DNA of 64,000 nt. Origin: Wyeomyia smithii (Eukaryota; Arthropoda; Insecta; Diptera; Culicidae). The notes under the pieces were generated by a model that did not search any database, was not told the DNA's origin, and saw only the letters and a list, made by a program, of their open reading frames with translations. Shown piece by piece: positions 46,346 through 56,635 of the stretch. The stretch covers positions 9,771,786 through 9,835,785 of the forward strand of contig NC_073695.1 in NCBI RefSeq assembly GCF_029784165.1, read 5' to 3'. The first letter of the stretch is position 1. The number at the start of each line of letters is the position of its first letter. A program made the translations under genes and the position numbers.

Positions 46346-47790
46346 AGTACTGGGCACAGATGCTCACAAAAATTGACAGGTGACAATTAAAGTTTTGAAC
46401 TTTTCAAGTTCTTCTACTCAGCAACAAACATGCTCAGATAGAAATGACAGAGCATATATATAAAAGATCTCTCTTCCCGCTTTGTGCCAGTATTTTTTGT
46501 TTTTTTACATTTTTTTATACATGAATACTTTTGTTCGAAATGGCGTCGAAACAAGAAGCATCGTGAAAATGAAAATGGTAGAGTTCTATAAACTGCTCAT
46601 AAATCTTGCCAAAAAATTCAAATTGTGAAATTTTACATACGCTTCTTTATACGGAGAGCAGTGAGAATGTTATAAATTACACAGGAGCAAGCTATCGTGC
46701 AGTTATTGTGCACAACTAATGAGCACACACAACAGCAATACGGATTAGTTTACGTGAAAGAATCGATACGTAATTTATTTTAATTAAAAATGACGCTACA
46801 AAAACTACATAAATAAATTGCAATGCTAGAAAAGAATTGATTTCGATTTTTTTCTAATACCAGCACTGAAATGTGCACGAAGAGTGTGCATGCACACAAG
46901 ATATGGAAGAGCTTTAGCACTCACCCTTACACCTTCGACGCATATTACTCTCTTCGCCTAGACACACTTCCCTCCAGACAGACTTTTAAGGTCTAATTAC
47001 TGATATCTGGGTCAGAGTTAATAAAGTCTTGTCCCTCGTCGAGACGGGACACGAATCCGCAATGGCCCCATCTGGACGAGGGAAATTTCTAAGTCTAAGT
47101 CTATGTTAAATCCTTAGGCGATGTTCATTATTAGCATCCTTGAAAAAAACACATACACTGTCTACTACATAACATGTGAAACAGTTTGCTTCGTATTAAT
47201 TATGGCGCCGGCCTAAGATAAAGAAGAAACCAAATAGTGCAAGTCAATGATAGCCGCAGCCGATCAGCAGGCTGGCAACAGCGCAAGCCAAGCCAACAGG
47301 ACATCCTCAAAATGAACGAAGCAAGGCTGTCATGTCTGAACGAACAAAGACATGCGCAAGAATGAGCTGTCGTGTGCAATTCACGACAGTTTCGTTGCCT
47401 CGTGTGAGCTTAAGCTGTATGAGAGCTTTCATGAATAGCTTATTCATAAAGCTGTTGAAATAAAAAGAGAGCTGTTGCCAGCATATTGTCGCACCACAGT
47501 CTTTTTACGAAGCCTGATCTGGCTCCAAATTAGTGATTTTTGACTGCCAGCTTCTTTTCTAATTTTTTAATGTTATCTTGCCGAAATGCAGTTTCGCTCA
47601 TCGGAATTAACTTATTTTCATATTGCTTGTCTTTTTGACGTATGACTACGTCTTTGTTTTCTATACTTGGTAACATTGTGTAAAAATGAAAATTAAACCG
47701 GTCGGAAAAAAGCTAGATTATACACTGTAAAAATTGGATGCCGATATAATGAATCCCAGTTAAATGTTTTCCGTTTAGTAAATTAAATGT
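46346..47790. other. Unassigned sequence
   Basis: No gene is supported. It includes a short palindromic area near 47030-47090 (GTCCCTCGTCGAGACGGGAC) and AATAAAAAGAGAGC at about 47460. A repeat shared with 29698-29755 lies at 47637-47693. Part of it (about 47160-47520) could be a decayed LTR, but I could not find a matched pair or target duplication. Confidence 0.35.
47637..47693 (+). repeat. Dispersed ~57-bp repeat GACTACGTCTTTG, copy B
   Basis: Second copy of the sequence at 29698-29755. Confidence 0.55.
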
Positions 47791-48030
47791 AGGCGTGATC
47801 CACTCACAACCAACCCAACTGATCTAGATTCAATCCTAGCCGACACCGGGAGATTTTCTGAGGCGAAAAATCTCTTGGATCATGTTTTCCTTCGCATGAG
47901 GCCGTTGGCGCCGGTCCGTCAATCAACGGGTCGTTAGTTAGGGCCCCGGGTGGAACCACCTCCCGGTTATCGGTGATTGGCACACAGTGGCGGAACTAGA
48001 CCGACGGAAAATATGCGAGAATAAAAAAAA
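47791..48030 (+). mobile_element. tRNA-derived SINE, 5'-truncated copy
   Basis: Matches the body and 3' end of the SINE at 56282-56635 in the opposite orientation. Shared features are GATCCACTCACAACCAACCC, GCCGACACCGGGAGATTTTC, GTTGGCGCCGGTCCGT, GTGGCGGAACTAGACCGACG and the AATAAAAAAA end. The tRNA-like head with A and B boxes is missing. Confidence 0.85.
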
Positions 48031-48603
48031 CTTTCTTGCAGCCAGTTTGAAAATCGTGATCAGTAAAATATCTAAACTAAACTAGTTTTCACTAGAAACA
48101 ATATTAAAATGAGCGTTAAGTTTCACTATGACTATGACAAAAAAGTCCTATTATTTTTAACTTATCAATATCTTAAATGACACAACTTATAACCGCTTTT
48201 TCTACTTTCAACACATGCTACGCACCCAATCACAGCTCATACGAAATCCAAAACGGTTTTGGTCATTTGTAAACAGTACGCGGAAATTTATTAAGCAGAC
48301 AATGTGTGCAGTAGTGAAAATAAGCGAACTGGAAATATGATACAGATTTGGAAAAAAATATGCGGAAAGAAAATAAGCTACCTCCCAGCTACCTTATTAG
48401 AAATGACAGTTCTGACGCACTTGATGGTATTGGTTCTATATTTAGAACACATTTCTCGAGCGTATTTAATTTAACGACTACAAATATTAGTAAACCTAAG
48501 TAACATTAGCTTCTCTGACGAGGATGTCCTTACAACTGAAACCTTTTTCTTCAGCTGGACCGGGCGGTATTCCAGCTATTTTTTTGAAAAGATGTGCAAT
48601 CGC

Positions 48604-49480
48604 CAGTGGTGGGCACCGCTAACCGAAAATTTAGCGACGCTAATCGCTAAGCCGCTAACCGGAAAATTTATCTCGATAATCGATAAACGCTAACCGCTAA
48701 ACCCTCATTAGCGGAATTTTCGCTAATCGCTAATCGCTAACTTATTAATAAGTAAATAGTCATATCGATATATTTATTGCTCGTGTTTTGTAAGATTTGG
48801 ACACTTTTATCTCTTGTGGTAAAACAAACGAAAACAAATACTTTTGAGAGCTATTTACAATAAGAGGTTCACAATATTGTGTTCATACTTGATTTTTAAA
48901 AACAAGGAGTAACAAAAGTAATTCAGTTTGCATAAAATATAAATACCTTGGAATATTTTCATAAAAATTCAATTATTATCTGAATCGAAAAGGTAAAACC
49001 TAAGTTGTCATAATTTCAAGCCGAAATACAAAAGTTCTTGGTTGCCGAAAATTCAATCTAGACCTTGAGCTTGTTCTGAAGAATACTCCTGTGGCTTGTA
49101 CGATAACTGGAACTCCATTCTAGTGTAAAAAGACTGGCTTGCACTTGTGTCGTAAAGAGAGGGACTCTAGACAATTGAGACAATTGAACGTTGTTTGAAT
49201 GAAATATTCGTTCCAAAAGTAACTTTCGCAGTAAAGTATGTTCATCTTTCGAAGCAATGTACGTACGCCATCAGCAATTCACAGTTTTTCTAAATTGTTA
49301 TATCTTCACTTCTCTTCAAAATTTAGCGAATTAGCGATTAGCGTTTCGAAGGCCAACATTTTAGCGACGCTAACAGTTTCGCTTACCAGCTCAAAAATTA
49401 GCGAAATCGCTAAACCGCTAACTGAATATTAGCGTCGCTAATTAGCGATTAGCGAATTAGCGGAATGGTGCCCACCACTG
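48604..49480. mobile_element. hAT-type MITE with 8-bp target duplication
   Basis: An 877-bp element with perfect 14-bp terminal inverted repeats CAGTGGTGGGCACC, flanked by the 8-bp duplication GCAATCGC (48596-48603 and 49481-49488). Eight-base duplications and CAGTG-type ends are diagnostic of hAT elements. The subterminal ~140-170 bp on both sides is packed with TTAGCG/CGCTAA hexamers. The interior is AT-rich with no transposase. It interrupts the Jockey frame within CAIALCVPL; removing it and one duplication restores continuity. Confidence 0.93.
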
Positions 49481-49525
49481 GCAATCGCACTTTGTGTTCC
49501 GCTAAGAATTTTGATAAATCGTATG

Positions 49526-50020
49526 TACACGCAAAACTATTACTTATTACTTTAGAAGCAATAGCGCAAAATTGCCTTTTGGGTAACATATTCATACTAA
49601 ACTTATTTGATACCGCGTACAAACAATCTTCCGAATCAAGTAGAAATACTCCGCGTTATTGTAAAAATATCACGTTCAAAAAAATGCATAAAAACAACCC
49701 GCGTAAAAGGCAACCCCAGTGTATTTCCATTTCAAGTAAACACTGGGGGACGAAACGAAAGTGTTTCTAATTAGACATTTGAGGTTGACTGTTGAGATTC
49801 TGATTATGTGTGGATGAAGGGGACAAAAATGAACCTGATAGTTGCATCACACATTTTGCTAACACATGCATTGCGGTGCTTGGCTGTATGTTCTCCTCCA
49901 GAAACACATACAAGCGTGTGGCCGTCATAATTTTTTTACTTTTTGTTTGTTACTCTTTGTGTATAATGCGCAGTCATAAGACACAATAAGTAATAAAAAA
50001 TTGCCCTAAAGTAATAAAAT
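49526..50020. mobile_element. Unclassified ~0.5-kb insert in the Jockey relic
   Basis: Jockey similarity stops after RILINR (about 49522) and resumes at NYRGIT (about 50050), so about 0.5 kb is foreign here. Near its edges TTATTACTTTAG (49544-49555) and its reverse complement CTAAAGTAATAA (50006-50017) face each other. Nearby ATTACTTATT/AATAAGTAAT words do the same, suggesting decayed inverted ends. Exact ends and target duplication are not resolved. The open frame at 49465-49770 crosses the junction and is not a gene. Confidence 0.45.
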
Positions 50021-50800
50021 GTTTCCCGTTTGCGTTGGGTGTAGTAGTGAACTACAGGGGAATAACTTGCAACATGGCTTAAGGCCAGGTAGATCGACTA
50101 CGACTAACTTACTTTAATTTTATCGCATTGTATAAAAACATAGAGAAGGGGATGCAAGTGGATACAGATCTGAAAGCAGCGTTTGACCGTGTTAATCACA
50201 ATATTCTGTTGGCCAAGATTGAACGTCTTGGTGCATCACACCATTTCACTAAGTGGTTCAAATTGTACCTTGGAAACCGCACAATGTTTATTAACGCAAC
50301 ACAGAGTCAGATAGCTTCGTTAACTTGTCGGGTGTTCCTCAAGGAAGCAACCTCGGACCTTTTTTCAATGATGTGTGTTATGTCATTCTACCTGGCAGTA
50401 AACTCATCTATGCTGATGATTTTTTTTTTTTGATGATTTCAAACTATTTCGCATCATTCGCTCCATAGCGGACCGCAGATTACCAATTACCAATCACCAC
50501 CCCATGCCAACCGACGCCGTTTGCTTGGCATTGTCACACCAGCAAACTGAAGAGACGGGCCGTATTCGCGGGGAAACTGTTAATTTGCGTGATTGACGCT
50601 CCAAACATCCTCTCTGAAAACAATGAGAATAGAAATAGAAATTCAAGAATGGGAAACTTACTGCGCCTCATTTAATCGTACAGAATATGGTCAAAACGAA
50701 CCCATCAGGGCGATACGATAAGTCTCCAACATCGTATTTGACTTATTTGACTTCAATGTATCAAGTGTTAGTCTTAAAAATAGGCTTAAGCGAATATTAT

Positions 50801-53215
50801 AATTTGTAAGTCTTCCCTTAGGATTCCCCAGGATACCGATTAACACGGTGACGGAATCGTGAAAGGAATCGCAAACACGATCTGGAGGATTCCCACTCAC
50901 GATTGTTATTCAAGAATCCTAAAGCCATATACAGGGCATTCCTGAGGATTCTTTTTTCAGGAATTCTTTCCAAGGACGCTCACGAATCCAATGTGAGTAA
51001 TCCTAGAGAATCTATGCGAATCGTATGTGTTCGTCCGGGTTAGGTTAGAATTTGTCAGAGCTGGTTCCATGTGTCATCTGTAAGAATAGTATGTTGTATT
51101 GTTGTTACTATCAACTTAAAACATTGTAAAGCTCGATCAAAAGATGGTGGGGTTTTCACGCGCACTCATATCTTCATTACGACCAAAAATGGCTGGTGAT
51201 ATAATTGGAAAAAAAAACAAATGAACTTACAAATCTACTCGCTGGGTTTGGGGGATTGGATATCCGTGTTACTATTGGTTAGATTTGCGAAAAAGAGATG
51301 GAACTAATTGGGTTGTGCGTTGGTGCTGGATTGTTCTTTGGGTTAACAAGTTTACAAATATTTTTCAATAAATATGATTGTTCATCATAAGATGGAGAAA
51401 TTCAATACGGGTTTTGTTAAATAGTTTATCTCGCGATTGACTTATATAACCTCAAGGAAAAAGTTGTATTTACGTGTAATTTTCAAAGGAATAAGAAGGA
51501 ACTACCCAATTTTAAATAAAACTGATAGTATAATGTAAATTAATTTTTAATAACAATATAATCCACCTGGCAACACTCCCGGTCAAAAAAATTTTTTTTC
51601 TGGATTCCTTGGATCATTTGTTTCAAAAATTATCTATCAGTATTTTTCGGACATCTTATCTTGCATCGAGGAGGGGAGTCCCGCAACGCAGAGAGTGTTC
51701 AATCGACACCAACATGGACTGTTTAAAGTAAACCAAGATAAATGATTCCTCAAACTTTAAGCCAAATCAGTGATGATCGTATCCAAGTGGTATGAAAACT
51801 TCGTATGGAACGACGTATATGTAAAAGAAACATATCTCTAATGAACACTTGAAGTTTTCCCTGAAAATGTCACTGATCGGTGGTGAAACGTTGGGCAATA
51901 AAAAATAAATTCTTTTTACTTGAAGAGCTCTGTCGAAAATACACCCAACGTACATCAATTTTCATTTTCATTTTCATCGAAATGAAGTCAAATTTTTTTG
52001 GTAAGTAATTTTGCTGTTGCAGACTTACCCACGTGATGAAAATCAATTTAGCCTAGAATTAAGCTTAAAAACTTCGCCGAAGATAATATGACCATAAAAA
52101 TCACACTTTCGAGCTAAATTCTGCGCAAAAAAAAAAACAAAAAAATTGATGTTGAGCCGTTCGTCAGATATTCAATCAGTTCCAGGTGAATAACTTTTTC
52201 TACAAGCTTCGTAACGCCTTACGGTCTTCAGAAAACTTGTTTTCCAGGAATATAGCCTACAAATGTCATGTATCGATATATGTTTTTGGCAGCCAACTGG
52301 AGAACAAGTTCGGAGAAGGCGGATTTTCTCATATAAAATCCTATGAAAAATCGGGGGCAAAATATAGTTACTCCGATCAATCTGAAACTTTACACAGTTG
52401 TTATACGACCCACGAACACGAAAAGTGCATTGAAGCGAGAAAATTACACCAGGTGCGTGTCTGTTTATGTATGTTGCTTATGGGTATATTATGCTACAAT
52501 CTGACAAATGCAAATGGAAGCAGAATACCGATTGGCTGGCTATTAGGCGGTAATCTTTCTCTCTTTTTTGTTTTTTTCATTCTCTGTCTTTCTTTATCTT
52601 CAATTCCCATCTATATCTCATTATTTTCTATCTCTTCTGTCCTTTCCTTTTTTTCGGTTTTTTTTTATTTCTCTCTCCCTTCTTCTTCTTCATCTTTTGC
52701 ATCTTTCTCTCATTCTGTCTTCCTCTATTTTGAGAGTATTTTGCATAGTACTTTAATTCAATTTCTTCGCAAATATTTAGTTAATTCATCACACATTTGG
52801 TTCACGTATGAAGACACTTCACTTGTATCCACAATCTTGCATGTAAAACCGCTTACATAGACCCACAGTGCATTCGGTTACAAGTGTTAACTGTACTTTA
52901 CGAGTTCTGTTTTAAAATCAAATATTAATTCTTGGCCGTTCGAACTGTTCTTGCAATTTTCGCAAATACCTAACGCTTATGTAAATTTCAAATGTGCAGT
53001 AGCTGAAAATAGGAAAGATGTGATGGTATAACACAGGAACATGATTTTCTCCTCATTTTTTGCATGACTTTTACAAGAGAATAAATTTCCGAATTTTCGT
53101 CATCGTCGATTGGTTTAGTGAATATTTTATTGATGAAAGTAAGATTCCATATCAACAAAGCGGAAAACGTTCAAATTATTACATAATTGCACTCAGTCAA
53201 AGCTGACCTTATCCG
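50801..53215. other. Unassigned sequence
   Basis: No gene is supported. A pyrimidine-rich CT/TTC tract lies at about 52555-52735 and causes the long open frame 52186-52860. The remainder is AT-rich DNA probably composed of old repeats. Confidence 0.4.
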
Positions 53216-55470
53216 ATACCTTCGCATAATTCATTAGCTAGATCCGTGCATGCAGGCCACTCAATTACCGCGTTTGCATGCACAACGTACTCTTCGGGGC
53301 ACGCTATTCCCTCGTTCACGTTTAGCGATCAACATAGAAATCTCGTGTTCAATTAACACGCTGCGCTTCGCTGCACCTGCCTTCCCATTCGCCCCTTCTA
53401 TCTTTCGCCGGCTGTAAATATGAATGCGATCAGGAAGTGGCCGCTTTGTTTTAATTTCACACCTCAGCATTGCTGGACACATACACACGGTTCATACTGA
53501 CTGCACCGAACCGATAGAGAGAGAGAGAGAAAGAGATGGACCTCACACCGAGATCCTAACTGGACCTTCGGTCGGTCGGTCGGTGGCGATTAGCCGTTTA
53601 GCATGTTTGCGCTTCTTTCTCCCGGTCAGTCGGCAAATCATAATTATTCATGACATGCGAAGCTAATATTCACGATTTCTACCCTTCTTGTTTGCAGTTT
53701 TTCAGCCAGCGTTTTTTTTTGTTGAGCCGTTTGAAAACGAGTGTTTTTTTGTTAATCGTAGCAATGACTAGATTTATAGTATAGCGTTTCATTTAACAAT
53801 GAAAGCCAATTTTATTTATGGGCCGCTTCGCAAATCCTCAGATTTGACTATAGTTTATAAAGCCCCCCACCCCTACAACAAAAATCGAACGAGCGTGTTG
53901 TTTTCTGGTTGCGGCTATTTTGCAGATGAAAATGTTAATTTCGGCCCACTTCACGGATTATTGGTGGTCGTTTAGCCTCCTCTATGTGTGTGGTGAAATA
54001 AGTGGGAAACCTATTAGGAAAATTATGATTCTGATGTTGAGCCACTGAACAGCCAGTTTCCTCGCGTCTCGACTGCCCATGCCAGTGGGGGCGCGAATGC
54101 CGATGACATTCAGTACTAATTAATTACCGAATCCACGGTTCGCCACGAACATCCATCATCCGTTCGGTAAAGCTAAACCCGAGACCGGACCGATTGTTCA
54201 TCGGCGAGTTCCTTGGTTTACTGCAGAATGTTGGATCATTTCGCTAATCGCCGTTCTGTAGGTACCTGAAATTGTGTGTTTGTGTGTGTTGAAGCGCGCG
54301 CGAAGGGTTAGCCACAATTCGTGGGCATTTCCTGGCGCGCAAATATTTTAGACCGCGTGGTTGGTGCCTTTCCCCATCATCTATTTCGGTGCTGACGAGA
54401 AGAGTGGAATTGAAGGTATTTCAAAACTCGCCGGACGCTCGGGTTTCGAATGGACGCTGACTGTGCGTGCGGTATTTAACGGGCATTGTTTTGCAACTGT
54501 TGTTATTTTGTTACCGCTAGGAAGGCTCGGTTTGCTAGGCTGTCGGAGGGGGAAAATATTTCGGTTGCATTTTCAAAATGTTTTTCCGACAGATTACAGC
54601 CGCTGTTTTTCGCACCTACCGATTGGCTGGGTGCCCATAAGAGATCTTATCATCGTACCATGTTGATGGTCAACAAACCGTACAACCGCTGTCACGGATT
54701 AGTGGTCGACACCGACGTCTTCTATTTAACCCATCAAATTAGCACCCCACCGCGGTGGCGGATGACGAAGACCAACCGGCGGCGTTTCTGCCACTTGAAT
54801 GAACTCAAAACAATTAACAGATTTGTCTTAATTAGTACAGGGCCTGATTAGCATAACTCTGTTTGCGGCGGTGTATTTATTTATAGTCAGCCGTCATAAA
54901 ATGGGTCGGTTGAATGCCGCCGGCGTTTCTCCGTCCGCCGAGGTTTGTTCTAAGTTTAAAATTGTTTAGCCAACTCACGCTTCATTTGCATTTCATGTAG
55001 GATGTCTCACATTTATAGGATCATTAATCCAGCTGTTACGCTCAGCTCTACAAATGAATGTTAAGACCGAAACATATTACGGTAAGTTGGTAGTTTATGT
55101 GATAGCGTTAGGGAAAGGAAAAACCAAACATTGAGATGCAACCGGTGTCCTGTTGGGAAGCCACCCACATTCTCTAGGGAACAGAACAGCTGCACGCTGT
55201 GGTGAGCTTTCGATGCTGGTTGAGAAGCTTTCACCACCGGCTTGACTTCGTTCGGTGTTCACAGATGTCACTGCAGTCGGGATTCTATCGTCGTCATGCG
55301 AGAGGCGCGAGAATTTCCCCCTTGCGGGCGGAAAATTTTCTTTCGTTCGCTTAATCCGCTTACCGAACCGTCGCAACAGCCACAGGGTGATGCTTTTTCT
55401 CTCCGGCTAGAATTTTCTCTCTTTCTCCCGGGTTCTCTCTCGTTCTCGATTGTTCAGAAATAGCATCTGA
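53216..55470. other. Apparently unique non-coding island
   Basis: GC-richer than its surroundings and without transposon signatures. Contains several clusters of TAATTA/CAATTA/TTAATTAG words (for example ACTAATTAATTACCG near 54115, CTTAATTAGTACAG near 54828) of the kind bound by homeodomain factors. The frames at 53261-53666, 54361-54851 and 55095-55463 have no domain support. The look is of cis-regulatory or intronic DNA. Confidence 0.45.
53515..53536 (+). repeat. (GA)n microsatellite
   Basis: Short GA run, followed within 40 bp by a (GGTC)n run at 53571-53582. Confidence 0.9.
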
Positions 55471-55969
55471 CGGTAGAAGCTGGAAACAAAATCAAGTCTA
55501 TCGCACTAGAAGAAATTCACCACCACAAGGGCTGGCAGGAAAATTCTGTTGTTGGAAGCCTATCGTCGGGGAAAAAGCTTGTTATTTTTTCTGGCTTGCT
55601 GATATCGTGTGGGCTGAAATATGTAACACAACGCTAAGAACATGTTTTCACCATAAATCTCAAGCTTACTTAATTGACGCCTTTTGTTTTAGCTGTTACT
55701 ATCAGGCTATCGATAATATTTTGTGCTTGGATGAACCCACCAAAACATATTTATTACAAAATCGACGAATGACAATTTGAATGCGTACGATTATTTTATC
55801 AATTCTTCTATTTTCAATTCACGTCACACGTTAAAACATTATAACAACCAAACATGTTCCAGCATTATATATGTTCACCTTACAATAAGAAAATTTTCGG
55901 TAAAATTCACCTAACACTATTTTGATGATTAACAGAGGCTTCAAATGCATTAATTCCACAATATAATTC
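55471..55969. other. Unassigned AT-rich sequence
   Basis: Transition between the GC-richer island and the purine-rich field. Nothing recognisable. Confidence 0.4.
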
Positions 55970-56281
55970 AAAGCCTAAAACACCAATCAATCGTTAACAG
56001 AAGCAAATACAAAGACAATGAACAAAAACAAACCGGGCAGAGCAAAAAGCTAATAGGGACGAAGAACAAAATCCTGAGAGAATGAATAGCAAAAAGGAAA
56101 AAAAAAATTAAATATAGGTAAATCAGAAGTGGAGGAATGAATAAGTAGTATAAGAGAGGAGCAGTAGCAGACATGTAGAAGTAGAAGAAAGAAAAATACC
56201 AAGCAAAGCAATATCAAAATAAAAGAAAAATATCAAAAGTATGACATTAATAACACAAAAAAATTATGAGAAGGATAAAGA

Positions 56282-56635
56282 ATTTTTTTTATTCTCGCTT
56301 ATTTACCGTCGGTCTAGTTCCGCCACTGTTATAGTGCCAATCACCGACGCCCGGGGAGGCGACTCCATCCAGGACCTCAACTCACGACCCGTTGATTAAC
56401 GGACCGGCGCCAACGGCTTTACTTCCTCATGCGATGGAAGGCGTGATCCCAGAGATTTTTCGCCTCAGAAAATCTCCCGGTGTCGGCTAGGATTGAATCT
56501 AGACCAGTTGGGTTGGTTGTGAGTGGATCACGTCACCTCACAACCATCGACACCTATGTCGGCGGTGGGATTCGAACGCAGGCGTCAAGCGTGGTTGGCG
56601 GAGACGTTACCAACCACGCTAAGCCCCCGCTCCGT
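56282..56635 (-). mobile_element. tRNA-derived SINE, full-length
   Basis: About 354 bp between 11-bp duplications AAGGATAAAGA (56271-56281 and 56636-56646). Read on the reverse strand it starts GGGGGCTTAGCGTGGTTGG (A-box area), has the B box GCGTTCGAATCCCACC near 56560-56580, a long body, and ends AATAAAAAAAA. The truncated relative is at 47791-48030. It is a different family from the (GCTTT)n-tailed SINE at 3425-3648. Confidence 0.9.

Larger units (their letters stand above)
48230..50800 (+). mobile_element. Jockey-clade LINE relic with two insertions
   Basis: Recognisable ORF2 pieces in order: NPKRFWSFVNST (about 48247) and FRTHFSSVFN (about 48440), both from the linker. GPGGIPAIFLKRCAIA follows at 48559-48603 and, after the hAT MITE, LCVPLRILINR. 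After a second ~0.5-kb insert come NYRGIT (about 50050), QHGLRPGRSTTTNLL and RT motif A TDLKAAFDRVNHN (50163-50201). KWFKLYLGNRTMFIN and a frameshifted motif B follow. Motif C is YADD (50409-50420), followed by an 11-T run and a duplicated GATGATTT. Near the end come RRRLLGIVTPA, KRRAVFAGKLL and VFDLFDFNVSSVSL (about 50728-50770). The copy is thoroughly disrupted; the 5' half of ORF2 and ORF1 are not seen. Confidence 0.82.

Noticed and set aside
47160..47520. Solo LTR
   Set aside because: It has AATAAA and a TGT...ACA-like frame, but no target duplication, no second copy and no primer-binding site could be shown.
52186..52860. 224-residue open frame with hydrophobic stretch
   Set aside because: The second half lies over a CT/TTC-rich tract, and the first half has no recognisable domain or splice context.
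54361..54851. Overlapping forward frames as host exons
   Set aside because: They are short, in two frames, and show no domain or convincing splice signals. The region fits better as non-coding DNA.
56540..56635. Second possible tRNA gene
   Set aside because: It is the tRNA-like head of the SINE at 56282-56635, continuous with the SINE body.
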